From Hermatobates lingyangjiaoensis (lineage: Eukaryota > Arthropoda > Insecta > Hemiptera > Hermatobatidae), in assembly GCA_026182355.1 (NCBI GenBank), contig JAPFBL010001928.1, positions 6,589,501 to 6,653,500 on the forward strand: 64,000 bases of DNA. Reading direction: 5' to 3'. A program made the translations under genes and the position numbers. Shown here one piece after another: positions 43,001 to 58,000 of this stretch. The notes beneath the pieces are model-generated. The model ran no database searches. It was given only the letters and a program-made list of their open reading frames with translations, and had not been told where the DNA came from. How positions within the stretch are numbered: position 1 is the stretch's first letter; each line of letters starts with the position of its first letter.

Positions 43001-46000
43001 CGGAGGAGACGGAGTGTGGATGTAGAGGAGGGTACGATAAGACGTGGAGCGTACCGTACCTACACTCCAATGTACTGTGGGTAACTTAGCTTATTTATTT
43101 TTCTTGTTTTAAATTTTGTGCTTCACTTAACGCGCAACGAAACCTAGTTTACTACGTTTCTACAGAGAGAGAATTTCTTGGTTTATAACGATTTTTTTTT
43201 ATTTTTTCTCTAATTTCACATAAACCTGCCTTATTTATTTTTCTTGTTTTAATATATGTGTATATTAATATATTTTTTCGATGAAAATACGATCCTAAAT
43301 AGACAAATACAGTTCAAAGTACATAAAGAAACATAGAGAAATTAAAAACACACACTTAGAGTCTCTAATTTTCGGTTGAACCGTCTTCAGGAAAGATAAG
43401 AGAGGGAAACCAAGCGCACTGGTACAGAGACGGTTGGAGACCAACAATGTTGCCACATACACGCCCAGTCACAAGAATAAGGTAGACAAGAATAAATTTA
43501 AGATTTGTTTTTGTGTTTACTATTATTTTTCATATTCCTATTTTAATGTAATCTTAAATTGATTCTTGTCTACCTTATTCTTGTGACCGGGCGCGTACGT
43601 GGCAACATTGTTGGTCTCCAACCGTCTCTGTACCAGTGCGCTTGGTTTCCCTCTCTTATCTCTCCTGAAGACAGTTCAACCGAAAATTAGAGACTGTAAG
43701 TGTGTGTTTTTAATTTCTCTATGTTTCTTTATGTATATTAATATATGTCAATGATCAAACCACAATAAGAAATGGGAAAACAAGACTACGATCTTTCAAC
43801 CGTAACAAGCGGTCTTCGTCAGAGTCGAGAACCCCACATTTTTTTACTCTGACGATACCGCTTGTTACTGTTGAAAGATCTTAGTCTTGTTTTCCCATTT
43901 CTTATTGTAGTTTGATCATTGATTGTTGTTTCACGTGCTTATGTGAAATTTTGTTATTAATATATGTGTACCAAATATTATTTTGAAATATTTCATACGT
44001 ACTAAGGCCAGTGGTTTCAAAGTGCCAAGATCTCCATATTAGAATTAGTAATAATACAATCCGTCATACCTCGTAAAGTCACAGAAAAGCTCGACTTTTC
44101 TTCAGGTATGACGGACTGACTTTACGAGGTATGACAGATTGTATTACTACTAATTCTAATATTACTAACCTCAGTGGAACTAACCCATTAACTATATCTC
44201 CATATTAAAATCAATATGACATCCCACTATCACAACTATCCTCTAGTATTCAACAAAAAGAAATTCATTATCAATTTTAATACAAAGTATTAATTCTCTT
44301 TCAGTAATTTTGAAACTTTTTTTTATAAATATTTTATTTTCGTAGTTATATAGATATTACCATAATCAGTATAATGTTGCAATTTGAAAAGCTTTGTCTA
44401 ATTGTGTAAATTTAAGTAATAAATTTTATTAGAAGATAAGTCGGCTTTACAAATCTTTTTACTGTTGCAGAAAGAAGAACATATCTATGGAGTAAAATAT
44501 TTAGAAGAAAAGAGTAAACTCATTGAATCTCCGGACTCTTTAAAAAGCGAGTGTGAAATACAAAGGATTCCCCTTGAAAGAAAATCAACAATTACTTGGC
44601 TGAAACCTCAAATAACAACATTTTGCTCTGAAGAACCACCGACAGAAGTTAGCCAGAAAACAAGGTTAAGTATACGAGATGTCTTTAAAACAACAGCCCA
44701 ATCTGACTTACTTGGGGAATTACAAGAAGATAAGATTCCAAAAATTGAGTTTATTAAAGAAAACGATGATAATGTTTTAGATCTTATACCTAAAATAGGT
44801 TCTATTTCATATAAGAAAGATTATGTGAAGCAGGAACCATTGTATCTGGAGCCTTACAAGAGTGAGTCTTCATTCATGGTGACCCCTGAAGAGAGCCGAC
44901 CCATGGATATGAAGGAACCCATGAAAACAGAGCATTATTATTGTACAGATATGAATAAAACACCTCAGTTTTATTCTGATATGAACCTAAAGCAAGAAAT
45001 TTTGCGGATAAAAAAAGAACGTGTTTCGGATAACTATGAAAAGCCTCTAACAAAAGTAAGAGGTAGATTAAAATCTGAGATCATTTCAGATAAGGAACCA
45101 AATCAGAAAATGATTTTAGAAATGAAGCCAAAATTAGTTAGAAAGGATTCTATCAAACAACCTTTCAAAAAGGAAGGATCGTCATCACAACTTGGGACTT
45201 ATTTAAATATGTTACCTCAACACAGTAAACCCATCACGGACACAGAAATCTGCACAAAACTACCTCATAAAATGGATACCTACATAGACATGGGAAAGCA
45301 AAAACAAATTGATTTTGATAGGAAACCCATAGCAGGCTCAGAAATCCATACAAAACTACCTCATAAAAAGGATATTTACATAGACATGGGAAAGCAAAAA
45401 CAAATTGATTTTGATAGGAAACCCATAGCAGGCTCAGAAATCCATACAAAACTACCTCATAAAATGGATACTTACATAGACATGGGAAAGCAAAAACAAA
45501 TTGATTTTGATAAGAGATCTATGGGTGATTCATTTTTGAAACTAAAAGCTAAATACGGTTCAGGATCATACGTTTATTTACCTTTGAAAAAGGAATCGTA
45601 CATAAGTATGAAACCACAGACGGAATCATTTGATATAGACGAAAAAAAGTCGTTAATTTCCTACAGAAATATAATCCCCCAAGAGGATTCAGTTAATGTT
45701 ATTGAAAAAACGATCTTTTCTAAAATGTATCCTCTTTCTGGTGTTCAATCAAAACACTATAAAGATATAGCAATAAAACCAAAGGGAGAAATCTATAAAC
45801 CAAAAAGTTACTATACCGAATCATATTCGGACATAAAATATAAGGTAGAATTACCGGAAGAAGAAGTACGACCTTATGGCAGAGATATTCATAACAAATT
45901 AGAATCAGGAACTGATATCATTAAAAAAATAAAGGATAAACCACTGATAGCATACAGAAATATAACACAAGACGATAGCTCGACAAATGTCATTGAAAAA

Positions 46001-49000
46001 ATACTAGAATCAAAAAAGTGGCCAAATGATGGAAAACCAGTAAAAAACATGGAAGGATATTTAGACATGGACTCAAACTATGAAACACTGCCAGGCAGAC
46101 CTTTACAAGTTAAAAAAGAATATCATGAAAAAATCTTTCACAAAACACCTGAATATGGGGCTCCAAGGTCTGAAGAGCAACTACAAACAATGGCAAAAAA
46201 GGATATTCTCAAAGGCAGACTAGCAAAATCACTAGATATTAAGGAGGGATATACTCCTACTGAAAGGATAGCAATGATAGAAGGAGCTCCTACTAAGAAA
46301 TATGATTATAAGTTTGATATAAAACCAAAATATGACACTACAAGGTCTGAAGATGCTCCACCAAGACCTGACTGGAGAGACATTCAACAGCAGAGACAGG
46401 CAAGATCACTAGATATAGAACCAGTATTTCCTCCAACACATAGAACAGAAATCACAGATGAAGCTCCTACTAAGAAATATGATCATAAGTTTGATATAAA
46501 ACCAAAATATGACACTACAAGGTCGGAAGAGGCTCCACCAAGACCTGACTGGAGAGATATTCAACAGCAGAGGCAGGCAAGATCACTAGATATACAGCCA
46601 GTATTTCCTCCAACACATAGAACAGAAATTACGGATGAAACTCCTACTAAGAAATATGATCATAAGTTTGATATAAAACCAAAATATGACACTACAAGGT
46701 CGGAAGAGACTCCACCAAGACCTGATTGGAGAGACAATCAACAACAGAGGCAGGCAAGATCACTAGATATAGAACCAGTATTTCCTCCAACACATAGAAC
46801 AGAAATCACAGATGAAGCTCCTACTAAGAAATATGATCATAAGTTTGATATAAAACCAAAATATGACACTACAAGGTCGGAAGAGACTCCACCAAGACCT
46901 GATTGGAGAGACAATCAACAACAGAGGCAGGCAAGATCACTAGATATAGAACCAGTATTTCCTCCAACACATAGAATAGAAATCACAGATGAAGCTCATA
47001 CTAGTGAATATGATCAAACATGTGCTATAAAACCAAAATATGACACTACAAGGTCGGAAGAGGATCCACCAAGACCTGATTGGAGAGACAATCAACAACA
47101 GAGGCAGGCAAGATCACTAGATATAGAACCAGTATTTCCTCCAACACATAGAACAGAAATCACAGATGAAGCTCCTACTAAGAAATATGATCATAAGTTT
47201 GATATAAAACCAAAATATGACACTACAAGGTCGGAAGAGACTCCACCAAGACCTGATTGGAGAGCCAATCAACAACAGAGGCAGGCAAGATCACTAGATA
47301 TAGAACCAGTATTTCCTCCAACACATAGAACAGAAATCACAGATGAAGCTCATACTAGTGAATATGATCAAACATGTGCTATAAAACCAAAATATGACAC
47401 TACAAGGTCTGAAGAGGCTCCACCAAGACCTGACTGGAAAGACATTCAGCAGCAGAGGCAGGCAAGATCACTAGATATAGAACCAGTATTTCCTCCAACA
47501 CATAGAACAGAAATCACAGATGAAGCTCCTACTAAGAAATATGATCATAAGTTTGATATAAAACCCAAATATGACACTACAAGGTCCGAAGAGGCTCCAC
47601 CAAGACCTGACTGGAGAGACATTCAGCAACAGAGGCAGGCAAGATCACTAGATATACAACCCGTATTTCCTCCAACACATAGAACAGAAATTACCGATGA
47701 AGCTCCTACTAAGAAATATGATCATAAGTTTGATATAAAACCAAAATATGACACTACAAGGTCGGAAGAGGCTCCACTAAGACCTGACTGGAGAGACATT
47801 CAGCAGCAGAGGCAGGCAAGATCACTAGATATAGAACCAGTATTTCCTACAACACATAGAACAGAAATTACTGATGACGCTCCTACTAAGAAATATGATC
47901 ATAAGTTTGATATAAAACCAAAATATGACACTACAAGGTCTGAAGAGGCTCCACCAAGACCTGACTGGAGAGACATTCAACAGCAGAGGCAGGCAAGATC
48001 ACTAGATATAGAACCAGTATTTCCTCCAACACATAGAACAGAAATCACAGATGAAGCTCCTACTAAGAAATATGATCATAAGTTTGATATAAAACCAAAA
48101 TATGACACTACAAGGTCTGAAGAGGCTTCACCAAGACCTGATAGGAGAGACATACAACAACAGAGGCAGGCAAGATCACTAGATATAGAACCAGTATTTC
48201 CTCCAACACATAGAACAGAAATCACGGATGAAGCTCCTAAAAATAAATATGATCATAAGTTTGATATAAAACCAAAATATGACACTACAAGGTCGGAAGA
48301 GGCTCCACCAAGACCTGACTGGAGAGACATTCAACAGCAGAGACAGGCAAGATCACTAGATAAAGAACCAGTATTTCCTCCAACACATAGAACAGAAATC
48401 ACAGATGAAGCTCCTACTAAGAAATATGATCATAAGTTTGATATAAAACCCAAATATGACACTACAAGGTCTCAAGAGGCTCCACCAAGACCTGACTGGA
48501 GAGACATTCAACAGCAGAGGCAGGCAAGATCACTAGATATAGAACCAGTATTTCCTCCAACACATAGAACAGAAATCACAGATGAAGCTCCTACTAAGAA
48601 ATATGATCATAAGTTTGATATAAAACCAAAATATGACACTACAAGGTCTGAAGAGGCTTCACCAAGACCTGATAGGAGAGACATACAACAACAGAGGCAG
48701 GCAAGATCACTAGATATAGAACCAGTATTTCCTCCAACACATAGAACAGATATCACGGATGAAGCTCCTAAAAATAAATATGATCATAAGTTTGATATAA
48801 AACCAAAATATGACACTACAAGGTCGGAAGAGGCTCCACCAAAACCTGACTGGAGAGACATTCAACAGCAGAGACAGGCAAGATCACTAGATATAGAACC
48901 AGTATTTCCTCCAACACATAGAACAGAAATGACAGATGAAGCTCATACTAGTGAATATGATCAAACATGTGCTATAAAACCAAAATATGACACTACAAGG

Positions 49001-52000
49001 TCGGAAGAGGCTCCACCAAGACCTGACTGGAGAGACATTCAGCAGCAGAGGCAGGCAAGATCACTAGATATAGAACCAGTATTTCCTCCAACACATAGAA
49101 CAGAAATTACCGATGAAGCTCCTACTAAGAAATATGATCATAAGTTTGATATAAAACCAAAATATGACACTACAAGGTCGGAAGAGGCTCCACCAAGACC
49201 TGGCTGGAGAGACATTCAACAGCAGAGGCAGGCAAGATCACTAGATATAGAACCAGTATTTCCTCCAACACATAGAACAGAAATTACGGATGAAACTCCT
49301 ACTAAGAAATATGATCATAAGTTTGATATAAAACCAAAATATGACACTACAAGGTCGGAAGAGACTCCACCAAGACCTGATTGGAGAGACAATCAACAAC
49401 AGAGGCAGGCAAGATCACTAGATATAGAACCAGTATTTCCTCCAACACATAGAACAGAAATCACAGATGAAGCTCATACTAGTGAATATGATCAAACATG
49501 TGCTATAAAACCAAAATATGACACTACAAGGTCGGAAGAGGCTCCACCAAGACCTGACTGGAGAGACATTCAGCAGCAGAGGCAGGCAAGATCACTAGAT
49601 ATAGAACCAGTATTTCCTCCAACACATAGAACAGAAATTACCGATGAAGCTCCTACTAAGAAATATGATCATAAGTTTGATATAAAACCAAAATATGACA
49701 CTACAAGGTCTGAAGAGGCTCCACCAATACCTGATTGGAGAGACAATCAACAACAGAGGCAGGCAAGATCACTAGATATAGAACCAGTATTTCCTCCAAC
49801 ACATAGAACAGAAATTACTGATGACGCTCCTACTAAGAAATATGATCATAAGTTTGATATAAAACCAAAATATGACACTACAAGGTCTGAAGAGGCTCCA
49901 GCAAGACCTGACTGGAGAGACATTCAACAGCAGAGGCAGGCAAGATCACTAGATATAGAACCAGTATTTCCTCCAACACATAGAACAGAAATTACTGATG
50001 ACGCTCCTACTAAGAAATATGATCATAAGTTTGATATAAAACCAAAATATGACACTACAAGGTCTGAAGAGGCTCCAGCAAGACCTGACTGGAGAGACAT
50101 TCAACAGCAGAGGCAGGCAAGATCACTAGATATAGAACCAGTATTTCCTCCAACACATAGAACAGAAATCACTGATGAGCTCTACTAAGAAAATATGATC
50201 ATAAGTTTGATATAAAACCAAAATATGACACTACAAGGTCTGAAGAGGCTCCAGCAAGACCTGACTGGAGAGACATTAACAGCAGAGGCAGGCAAGATCA
50301 CTAGATATAGAACCAGTATTTCCTCCAACACATAGAACAGAAATCACAGATGAAGCTCCTACTAAGAAATATGATCATAAGTTTGATATAAAACCAAATA
50401 TGACACTACAAGGTCTGAAGAGGCTCCACGAAGACCTGACTGGAGAGACATTCAACAGCAGAGGCAGGCAAGATCACTAGATATAGAACCAGTATTTCCT
50501 CCAACACATAGAACAGAAATCACAGATGAAGCTCATACTAAGAAATATGATCATAAGTTTGATATAAAACCAAATATGACACTACAAGGTCTGAAGAGGC
50601 TGCACAAGACCAGACTGAGAACTGGTGAACAAGAGACATGCAAGATCTCTGACATATAGAAGTGTATCCTCCAACGGGTGAAAAGAAACAGACAGGATTA
50701 CTCGATTGAGATCTCCTACTAAGAAAATATGATCATAAGTTTGATTCTAAGCCTAAAATATGACACAACAAGATCTGAAGAGGCTGCAAGAGACCAGACG
50801 AGAAACATGGGAAACAGAGACATGCGAGGTCTCTAGACATTAAAAGTGTATCCTCCAACGGGTAGAAAACAAACGGACAGGAACATCGTATTGCAAGATC
50901 TCCTGAAAGAAAATATGATCATAAGTTTGATATAAAACCCAAATATGACACTACAAGGTCTGAAGAGGCTGCAAGAAGTCCAGACGAGAAACTGGTTGAA
51001 CAAAGACATGCAAGATCTTTTGACATTCAGGAAGTGTATCCTCCAACGGGTGGAAAAGAAACCGGACAGGATTCTCCCATTGCGAGATCTCCCGTAAGAA
51101 AATATGGTCATAAGTTTGATTCTAAGCCTAAATATGACACAACCAGATCTGAAGAGGCTGCAAGAAGACCAGACGAGAAAATGGGAGAACAGAGACATGC
51201 GAGGTCTCTAGACATTAAGGAAGTGTATCCTCCAACGGGTAGAAAAGAAACCGGACAGGAACATCGTATTGCAAGATCTCCTGAAAGAAAATATGATCAT
51301 AAGTTTGATTCTAAGCCTAAATATGACACAACAAGATCTGAAGAGGCTGCAAGGAGACCAGACGAGAAACTGGGTGAACAGAGACATGCGAGGTCTCTAG
51401 ACATTAAAGATGTGTATCCCCCAACGGGTATAAGAGAAACGGGACAGGAATCTCCCATTGCGAGATCTCCTGAAAGAAAATATGAACATAAGTTTGATTC
51501 TAAGCCTAAATATGACACTACAAGATCTGAAGAGGCTGCAAGGAGACCAGACGAGAAACTGGGTGAACAGAGACATGCGAGGTCTCTAGACATTAAGGAA
51601 GTGTATCCTCCAACGGGTAGAAAAGAAACGAGACAGGAATCTCCCATTGCGAGATCTCCTGAAAGAAAATATGATCATAAGTTTGATTCTAAGCCTAAAT
51701 ATGACACAACAAGATCTGAAGAGGCTGCAAGGAGACCAGACGTGAAACTGGGTGAACAGAGACATGCGAGGTCTCTAGACATTAAAGAAGTGTATCCTCC
51801 AACGGGTAGAAAAGAAACCGGACAGGAACATCGTATTGCAAGATCTCCTGAAAGAAAATATGATCATAAGTTTGATTCTAAGCCTAAATATGACACAACA
51901 AGATCTGAAGAGGCTGCAAGGAGACCAGACGAGAAACTGGGTGAACAGAGACATGCGAGGTCTCTAGACATTAAAGAAGTGTATCCTCCAACGGGTAGAA

Positions 52001-55000
52001 AAGAAACCAGACAGGAAATCTCCCATTGCGAGATCTCCTGAAAGAAAATATGATCATAAGTTTGATTCTAAGCCTAAATATGACACTACGAGATCTGAAG
52101 AGGCTGCAAGGAGACCAGACGTGAAACTGGGTGAACACAGACATGCAAGGTCACTAGACATTAAGGAAGTATATCGTCCAACAGGTAGAAAAGAAACCGG
52201 ACAGAAATCTCCCATTGCAGGATCTCCTGAAAGAAAATATGACCATAAATTTGATTCTAAGCCTAAATATGACACAACAAGATCTGAAGAGGATGCAAGG
52301 AGTCCAGACGTGAAACTGGGTGAACAGAGACATGCGAGGTCTCTAGACATAAAGGAAGTGTATCCTCCAACGGTTAGAAAAGAAACAGGAGTGAAATCTC
52401 CCATTGCGAGATCTCCTGAAAGAAAATATGATCATAAGTTTGATTCTAAGCCTAAATATGACACTACGAGATCTGAAGAGGCTGCAAGGAGACCAGACGT
52501 GAAACTGGGTGAACACAGACATGCAAGGTCACTAGACATTAAGGAAGTATATCGTCCAACAGGTAGAAAAGAAACCGGACAGAAATCTCCCATTGCAGGA
52601 TCTCCTGAAAGAAAATATGACCATAAATTTGATTCTAAGCCTAAATATGACACAACCAGATCTGAAGAGGCCACAAGAAGTCCAGGAGGGAAACTCGATC
52701 AACAAAGACATGCGAGGTCACTAGACATAAAGGAAGTGTATCCTCCAACAGGTAGAAAAGAAACAGGACAGGATTCTCCCATTGCGAGATCTCCTGAAAG
52801 AAAATATGACCATAAATTTGATTCTAAGCCTAAATATGACACAACCAGATCCGAAGAGGCACAAGAAGTCCAGGAGGAAACTGGTAACAGAGACATGCGA
52901 GGTCTCTAGACATAAAGGAAGTGTATCCTCCAACGGGTAGAAAAGAAACGAGACAGGAATCTCCCATTGCGAGATCTCCTGAAAGAAAATATGACCATAA
53001 GTTTGATTCTAAGCCTAAATATGACACAACCAGATCTGAAGAGGCCACAAAAAGTCCAGGAGGGAAACTTGATCAACAAAGACATGCGAAGTCACTAGAC
53101 ATAAAGGAAGTGTATCCTCCAACAGGTAGAAAAGAAACAGGACAGGAATCTCCTATTGCGAAATCTCCTGAAAGAAAATATGATCATAAGTTTGATTCTA
53201 AGCCTAAATATGACACAACCAGATCTGAAGAGGCCACAAGAAGTCCAGGAGGGAAACTCGATCAACAAAGACATGCGAGGTCACTAGACATAAAGGAAGT
53301 GTATCCTCCAAAGGGTAGAAAAGAAACCGGACTGGAATCTCCCATTGCTAGATCACCTGAAAGAAAATATGATCATAAGTTTGATTCTAAGCCTAAATAT
53401 GACACAACCAGATCTGAAGAGGCCACAAGAAGTCCAGGAGGGAAACTCGATCAACAAAGACATGCGAGGTCACTAGACATAAAGGAAGTGTATTCTCCAA
53501 CAGGTAGAAAAGAAACGGGACAGGAATCTCCTATTGCGAGATCTCCTGAAAGAAAATATGATCATAAGTTTGATTCTAAGCCTAAATATGACACAACCAG
53601 ATCTGAAGAAGCCACAAGAAGTCCAGGAGGGAAACTCGATCAACAAAGACATGCTAGGTCACTAGACATAAAGGAAGTGTATCCTCCAGCAGGTAGAAAA
53701 GAAACGAGACAGAAATCTCCCATTGCGAGATCTCCTGAAAGAAAATATGACCATAAGTTTGATTCTAAGCCTAAATATGACACAACCAGATCTGAAGAGG
53801 CGACAAAAAGTCCAGGAGGGAAACTTGATCATCAAAGACATGCGAGGTCACTAGACATAAAGGAAGTGTATCCTCCAACAGGTAGAAAAGAAACGGGACA
53901 GGAATCTCCTATTGCGAGATCTCCTGAAAGAAAATATGATCATAAGTTTGATTCTAAGCCTAAATATGACACAACCAGATCTGAAGAGGCACAAGAAAGT
54001 CCAGGAGGGAAACTGATCAACAAAGACATGCGAGGTCACTAGACATAAAGGAAGTGTATCCTCCAACAGGTAGAAAAGAAACGAGACAGAATCTCCCATT
54101 GCGAGATCTCCTGAAAGAAAATATGATCATAAGTTTGATTCTAAGCCTAAATATGACACAACCAGATCTGAAGAGGCACAAGAAGTCCAGGAAGGAAACT
54201 CGATCACAAAGACATGCGAGGTCACTAGACATAAAGGAAGTGTATCCTCCAAAGGTAGAAAAGAAACGAGACAGGAATCTCCCATTGCGAGATCACCTGA
54301 AAGAAAATATGATCATAAGTTTGATTCTAAGCCTAAATATGACACAACCAGATCTGAAGAGGCGACAAGAAGTCCAGAGGGAAACTGTGATCACAGAGAC
54401 ATGCGAGGTCACTAGACATAAAGGAAGTGTATCCTCCAACAGGTAGAAAAGAAACGAGACAGGAATCTCCCATTGCGAGATCTCCTGAAAGAAAATATGA
54501 TCATAAGTTTGATTCTAAGCCTAAATATGACACAACCAGATCTGAAGAGGCCACAAGAAGTCCAGAAGGGAAACTCGATCAACAAAGACATGCGAAGTCA
54601 CTAGACATAAAGGAAGTGTATTCTCCAAAGGGTAGAAAAGAAACCGGACTGGGGTCTCCCATTGCTAGATCACCTGAAAGAAAATATGTTCATAAGTTTG
54701 ATTCTAAGCCTAAATACGACACAACCAGATCTGAAGAGGCCAAGGAAGACCAGACGGAAACTCGACAAGAGACATGCGAGGTCCTAGACATAAAGAAGTA
54801 GTATCCTCCAACGGTAGAAAAGAAACGGACAGGAATCTCCTATTGCGAGATCTCCTGAAAGAAAAGATGATCATAAGTTTGATTCTAAGCCTAAATATGA
54901 CACAACCAGATCTGAAGAGGCCACAAGAAAGTCCAGGACGGGAAACTCGATCAACAAAGACATGCGAGGTCACTAGACATAAAGGAAGTGTATCCTCCAA

Positions 55001-58000
55001 AGGGTAGAAAAGAAATCGGACGGAATCTCCCATTGCAGATCACCTGAAAGAAAATATGATCATAAGTTTGATTCTAAGCCTAAATATGACACAACCAGAT
55101 CTGAAGAGGCACAAGAAGTCCAGACTGGAAACTCGATGTTCCAAGGAGACATGCGAGATCACTTAGACATAAAGGAAAATATCCTCCAACGATAGAAAAG
55201 AATCGGACAGGAATATCCTATTGCAAGATCTCCTGAAAGAAAAGATGATCATAAGTTTGATTCTAAGCCTAAATATGATACAACCAGATCTGAAGAGGCA
55301 GCAAGGAAAGCAGACGTGAAACTGGGTGAACAGAGACATGCGAGGTCACTAGACATTAAGGAAGCGTATCCTCCAACGGGTAGAAAAGAAATCAGACAGC
55401 AATCTCCCATTGCGAGATCTCCTGAAAGAAAATATGATAATAAGTTTGATACCAAACCTAAATATGACTCAATCAGATCTGTAGAGAATATAAGAAGTCC
55501 TGACTGGAAAATCGATGTTCCACCGAGGCGGGGCAGATCATTAGATATTAATAAAAAATACCCTCTCAATGATGGAAGAGCCATCTCACATGATACACGT
55601 GAAAGAACTGAATATAGAAAGCATGATCATAAATTTGATAGAAAACCGAAATACGATACTACTACCTCTGATGAGGAAGTCAGGAGACCTAACTGGAAGC
55701 ACGATGTTCAAAGGAGGAAGGGTAGATCCTTAGATATCAAAGAAAAATATCCTCCCACTGATCGAAGAGATATGCCACGAAAACCTACTCCAGAAGGAAC
55801 CGATCATAGAAAGCATGAGGATAAATTTGATAGAAAACCGAAATACGATACAACTACCTCTGAAGAGGAAGTCAGGAGACCTGACTGGAAGCACGATGTT
55901 CAAAGGAGGAAGGGTAGATCCTTAGACATCAAAGAAACATATCCTCCAACTCATCGAAGAGATATGCCACGAGAACCTACTCCAGAAGGAACCGATCATA
56001 GAAAGCCTGGTCATAAATTTGATAGAAAACCGAAATACGATACAACAACCTCTGAAGAGGAAGTTAGAAAACCTGACTGGAATCTCGATGTTCAGAGGAG
56101 GAAAGGTAGATCCTTAGATATCAAAGAAACATATCCTCCCACTGATCGAAGAGATATGCCACGAAAACCTACTCCAGAAGGAACCGATCATAGAAAGCCT
56201 GGTCATAAATTTGATAGAAAACCGAAATACGATACAACAACCTCTGAAGAGGAAGTTAGAAAACCTGACTGGAATATCGATGTTCAGAGGAGGAAAGGTA
56301 GATCCTTAGATATCAAAGAAACATATCCTCCCACTGATCGAAGAGATATGCCACGAAAACCTACTCCAGAAGGAACCGATCATAGAAAGCCTGGTCATAA
56401 ATTTGATAGAAAACCGAAATACGATACAACTACCTCTGCAGAGGAAGTTAGAAAACCTGACTGGAATCTCGATGTTCAGAGGAGGAAGGGTAGATCCTTA
56501 GATATCAAAGAAACATATCCTCCAACTGATCGAAGAGATATGCCACGAGAACCTACTCCAGAAAGAACCGATCATAGAAAGCATGATCATAAATTTGATA
56601 GAAAACCGAAATACGATACAACAACCTCTGAAGAGGAAGTCAGGAGACCTGACTGGAAGCACGATGTTCAAAGGAGGAAGGGTAGATCCTTAGATATCAA
56701 AGAAACATATCCTCCAACTCATCGAAGAGATATGCCACGAGAACCTACTCCAGAAGGAACCGATCATAGAAAGCATGATCATAAATTTGATAGAAAACCG
56801 AAATACGATACAACTACCTCAGAAGAGGAAATCAGACCTGACTGGAATATCGATCTTCAAAGGAGGAAGGGTAGATCTTTAGATATTAAAGAAACGTATC
56901 CTGTCACTGATGGAAGAAATATGCCTCTGGAAGCTGCGCCATTAAGTACTGAACATAGAAAGCCTAATCTAAAATTTGATAGAAAACCTAAATATCGCAC
57001 AACTACCTCTGAAGAGAAGGTTAGAGGACCTGACTGGAAGTACGATGTTCAAAGGAGGAAGGGTAGATCCTTAGATATCAAAGAAACATATCCTCCAACG
57101 GATCGAAGAGATATGCCACGAGAACCTACTCCAGAAGGAACCGATCATAGAAAGCCTGGTCATAAATTTGATAGAAAACCGAAATACGATACAACTACCT
57201 CTGAAGAGGAAGTTAGAAAACCTGACTGGAATCTCGATGTTCAGAGGAGGAAGGGTAGATCCTTAGATATCAAAGAAACATATCCTCCCACTGATCGAAG
57301 AGATATGCCACGAAAACCTACTCCAGAAGGAACCGATCATAGAAAGCATGAGGATAAATTTGATAGAAAACCGAAATACGATACAACTACCTCTGAAGAG
57401 GAAGTCAGGAGACCTAACTGGAAGTACGATGGTGAAGAGAGGTCTGGAAAGTCATTGAACGTTGCTGAAGGATACAAACTGATTAAGCTTCCCCCAAAGC
57501 CTGCCAAAAAAGTTAAAGATCAGGTAATGAAAGATAGGGTATTAGAAATGAAAGATGAGAATACGACTCCTACAGGTTTGCATCAAAAACCACATTTGAA
57601 AATCCATGACCAACTACGGAAAGACAATTTAGTGGACAGGAAGGAGCCGGATAGTGAAACCATTTTGGAACCAGTACCGAAAACTTCTCCTAGACGTGAT
57701 GATGTATTAAAAACCGAGAACATATTACAATTCGATGATGATTTTGGGAAAATGAAATTTCCTAATATAGTTGATATAGCTGACCATAAAAGGGAAGATA
57801 ATTTAATGCAAGTCCAACATTTAGAGCCAAAAACTCCTGGTAGCCCACAAAAACAAAAGCCTTCACATTCCCGTGATAATATTGAACCTAAAATTAGTCC
57901 TAAGGAAATCAAAAAAATGGAAACTAAACAGAAGATAATGAAGCCAAAGAAGATATTTCCAAAGAGGCCATACTCTTATAGAAATATGGAATCAGAACAG

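Noticed and set aside
52054..55584. Minus-strand frames opposite exon 16
   Set aside because: Shadows of the coding repeats on the other strand, with no independent support.
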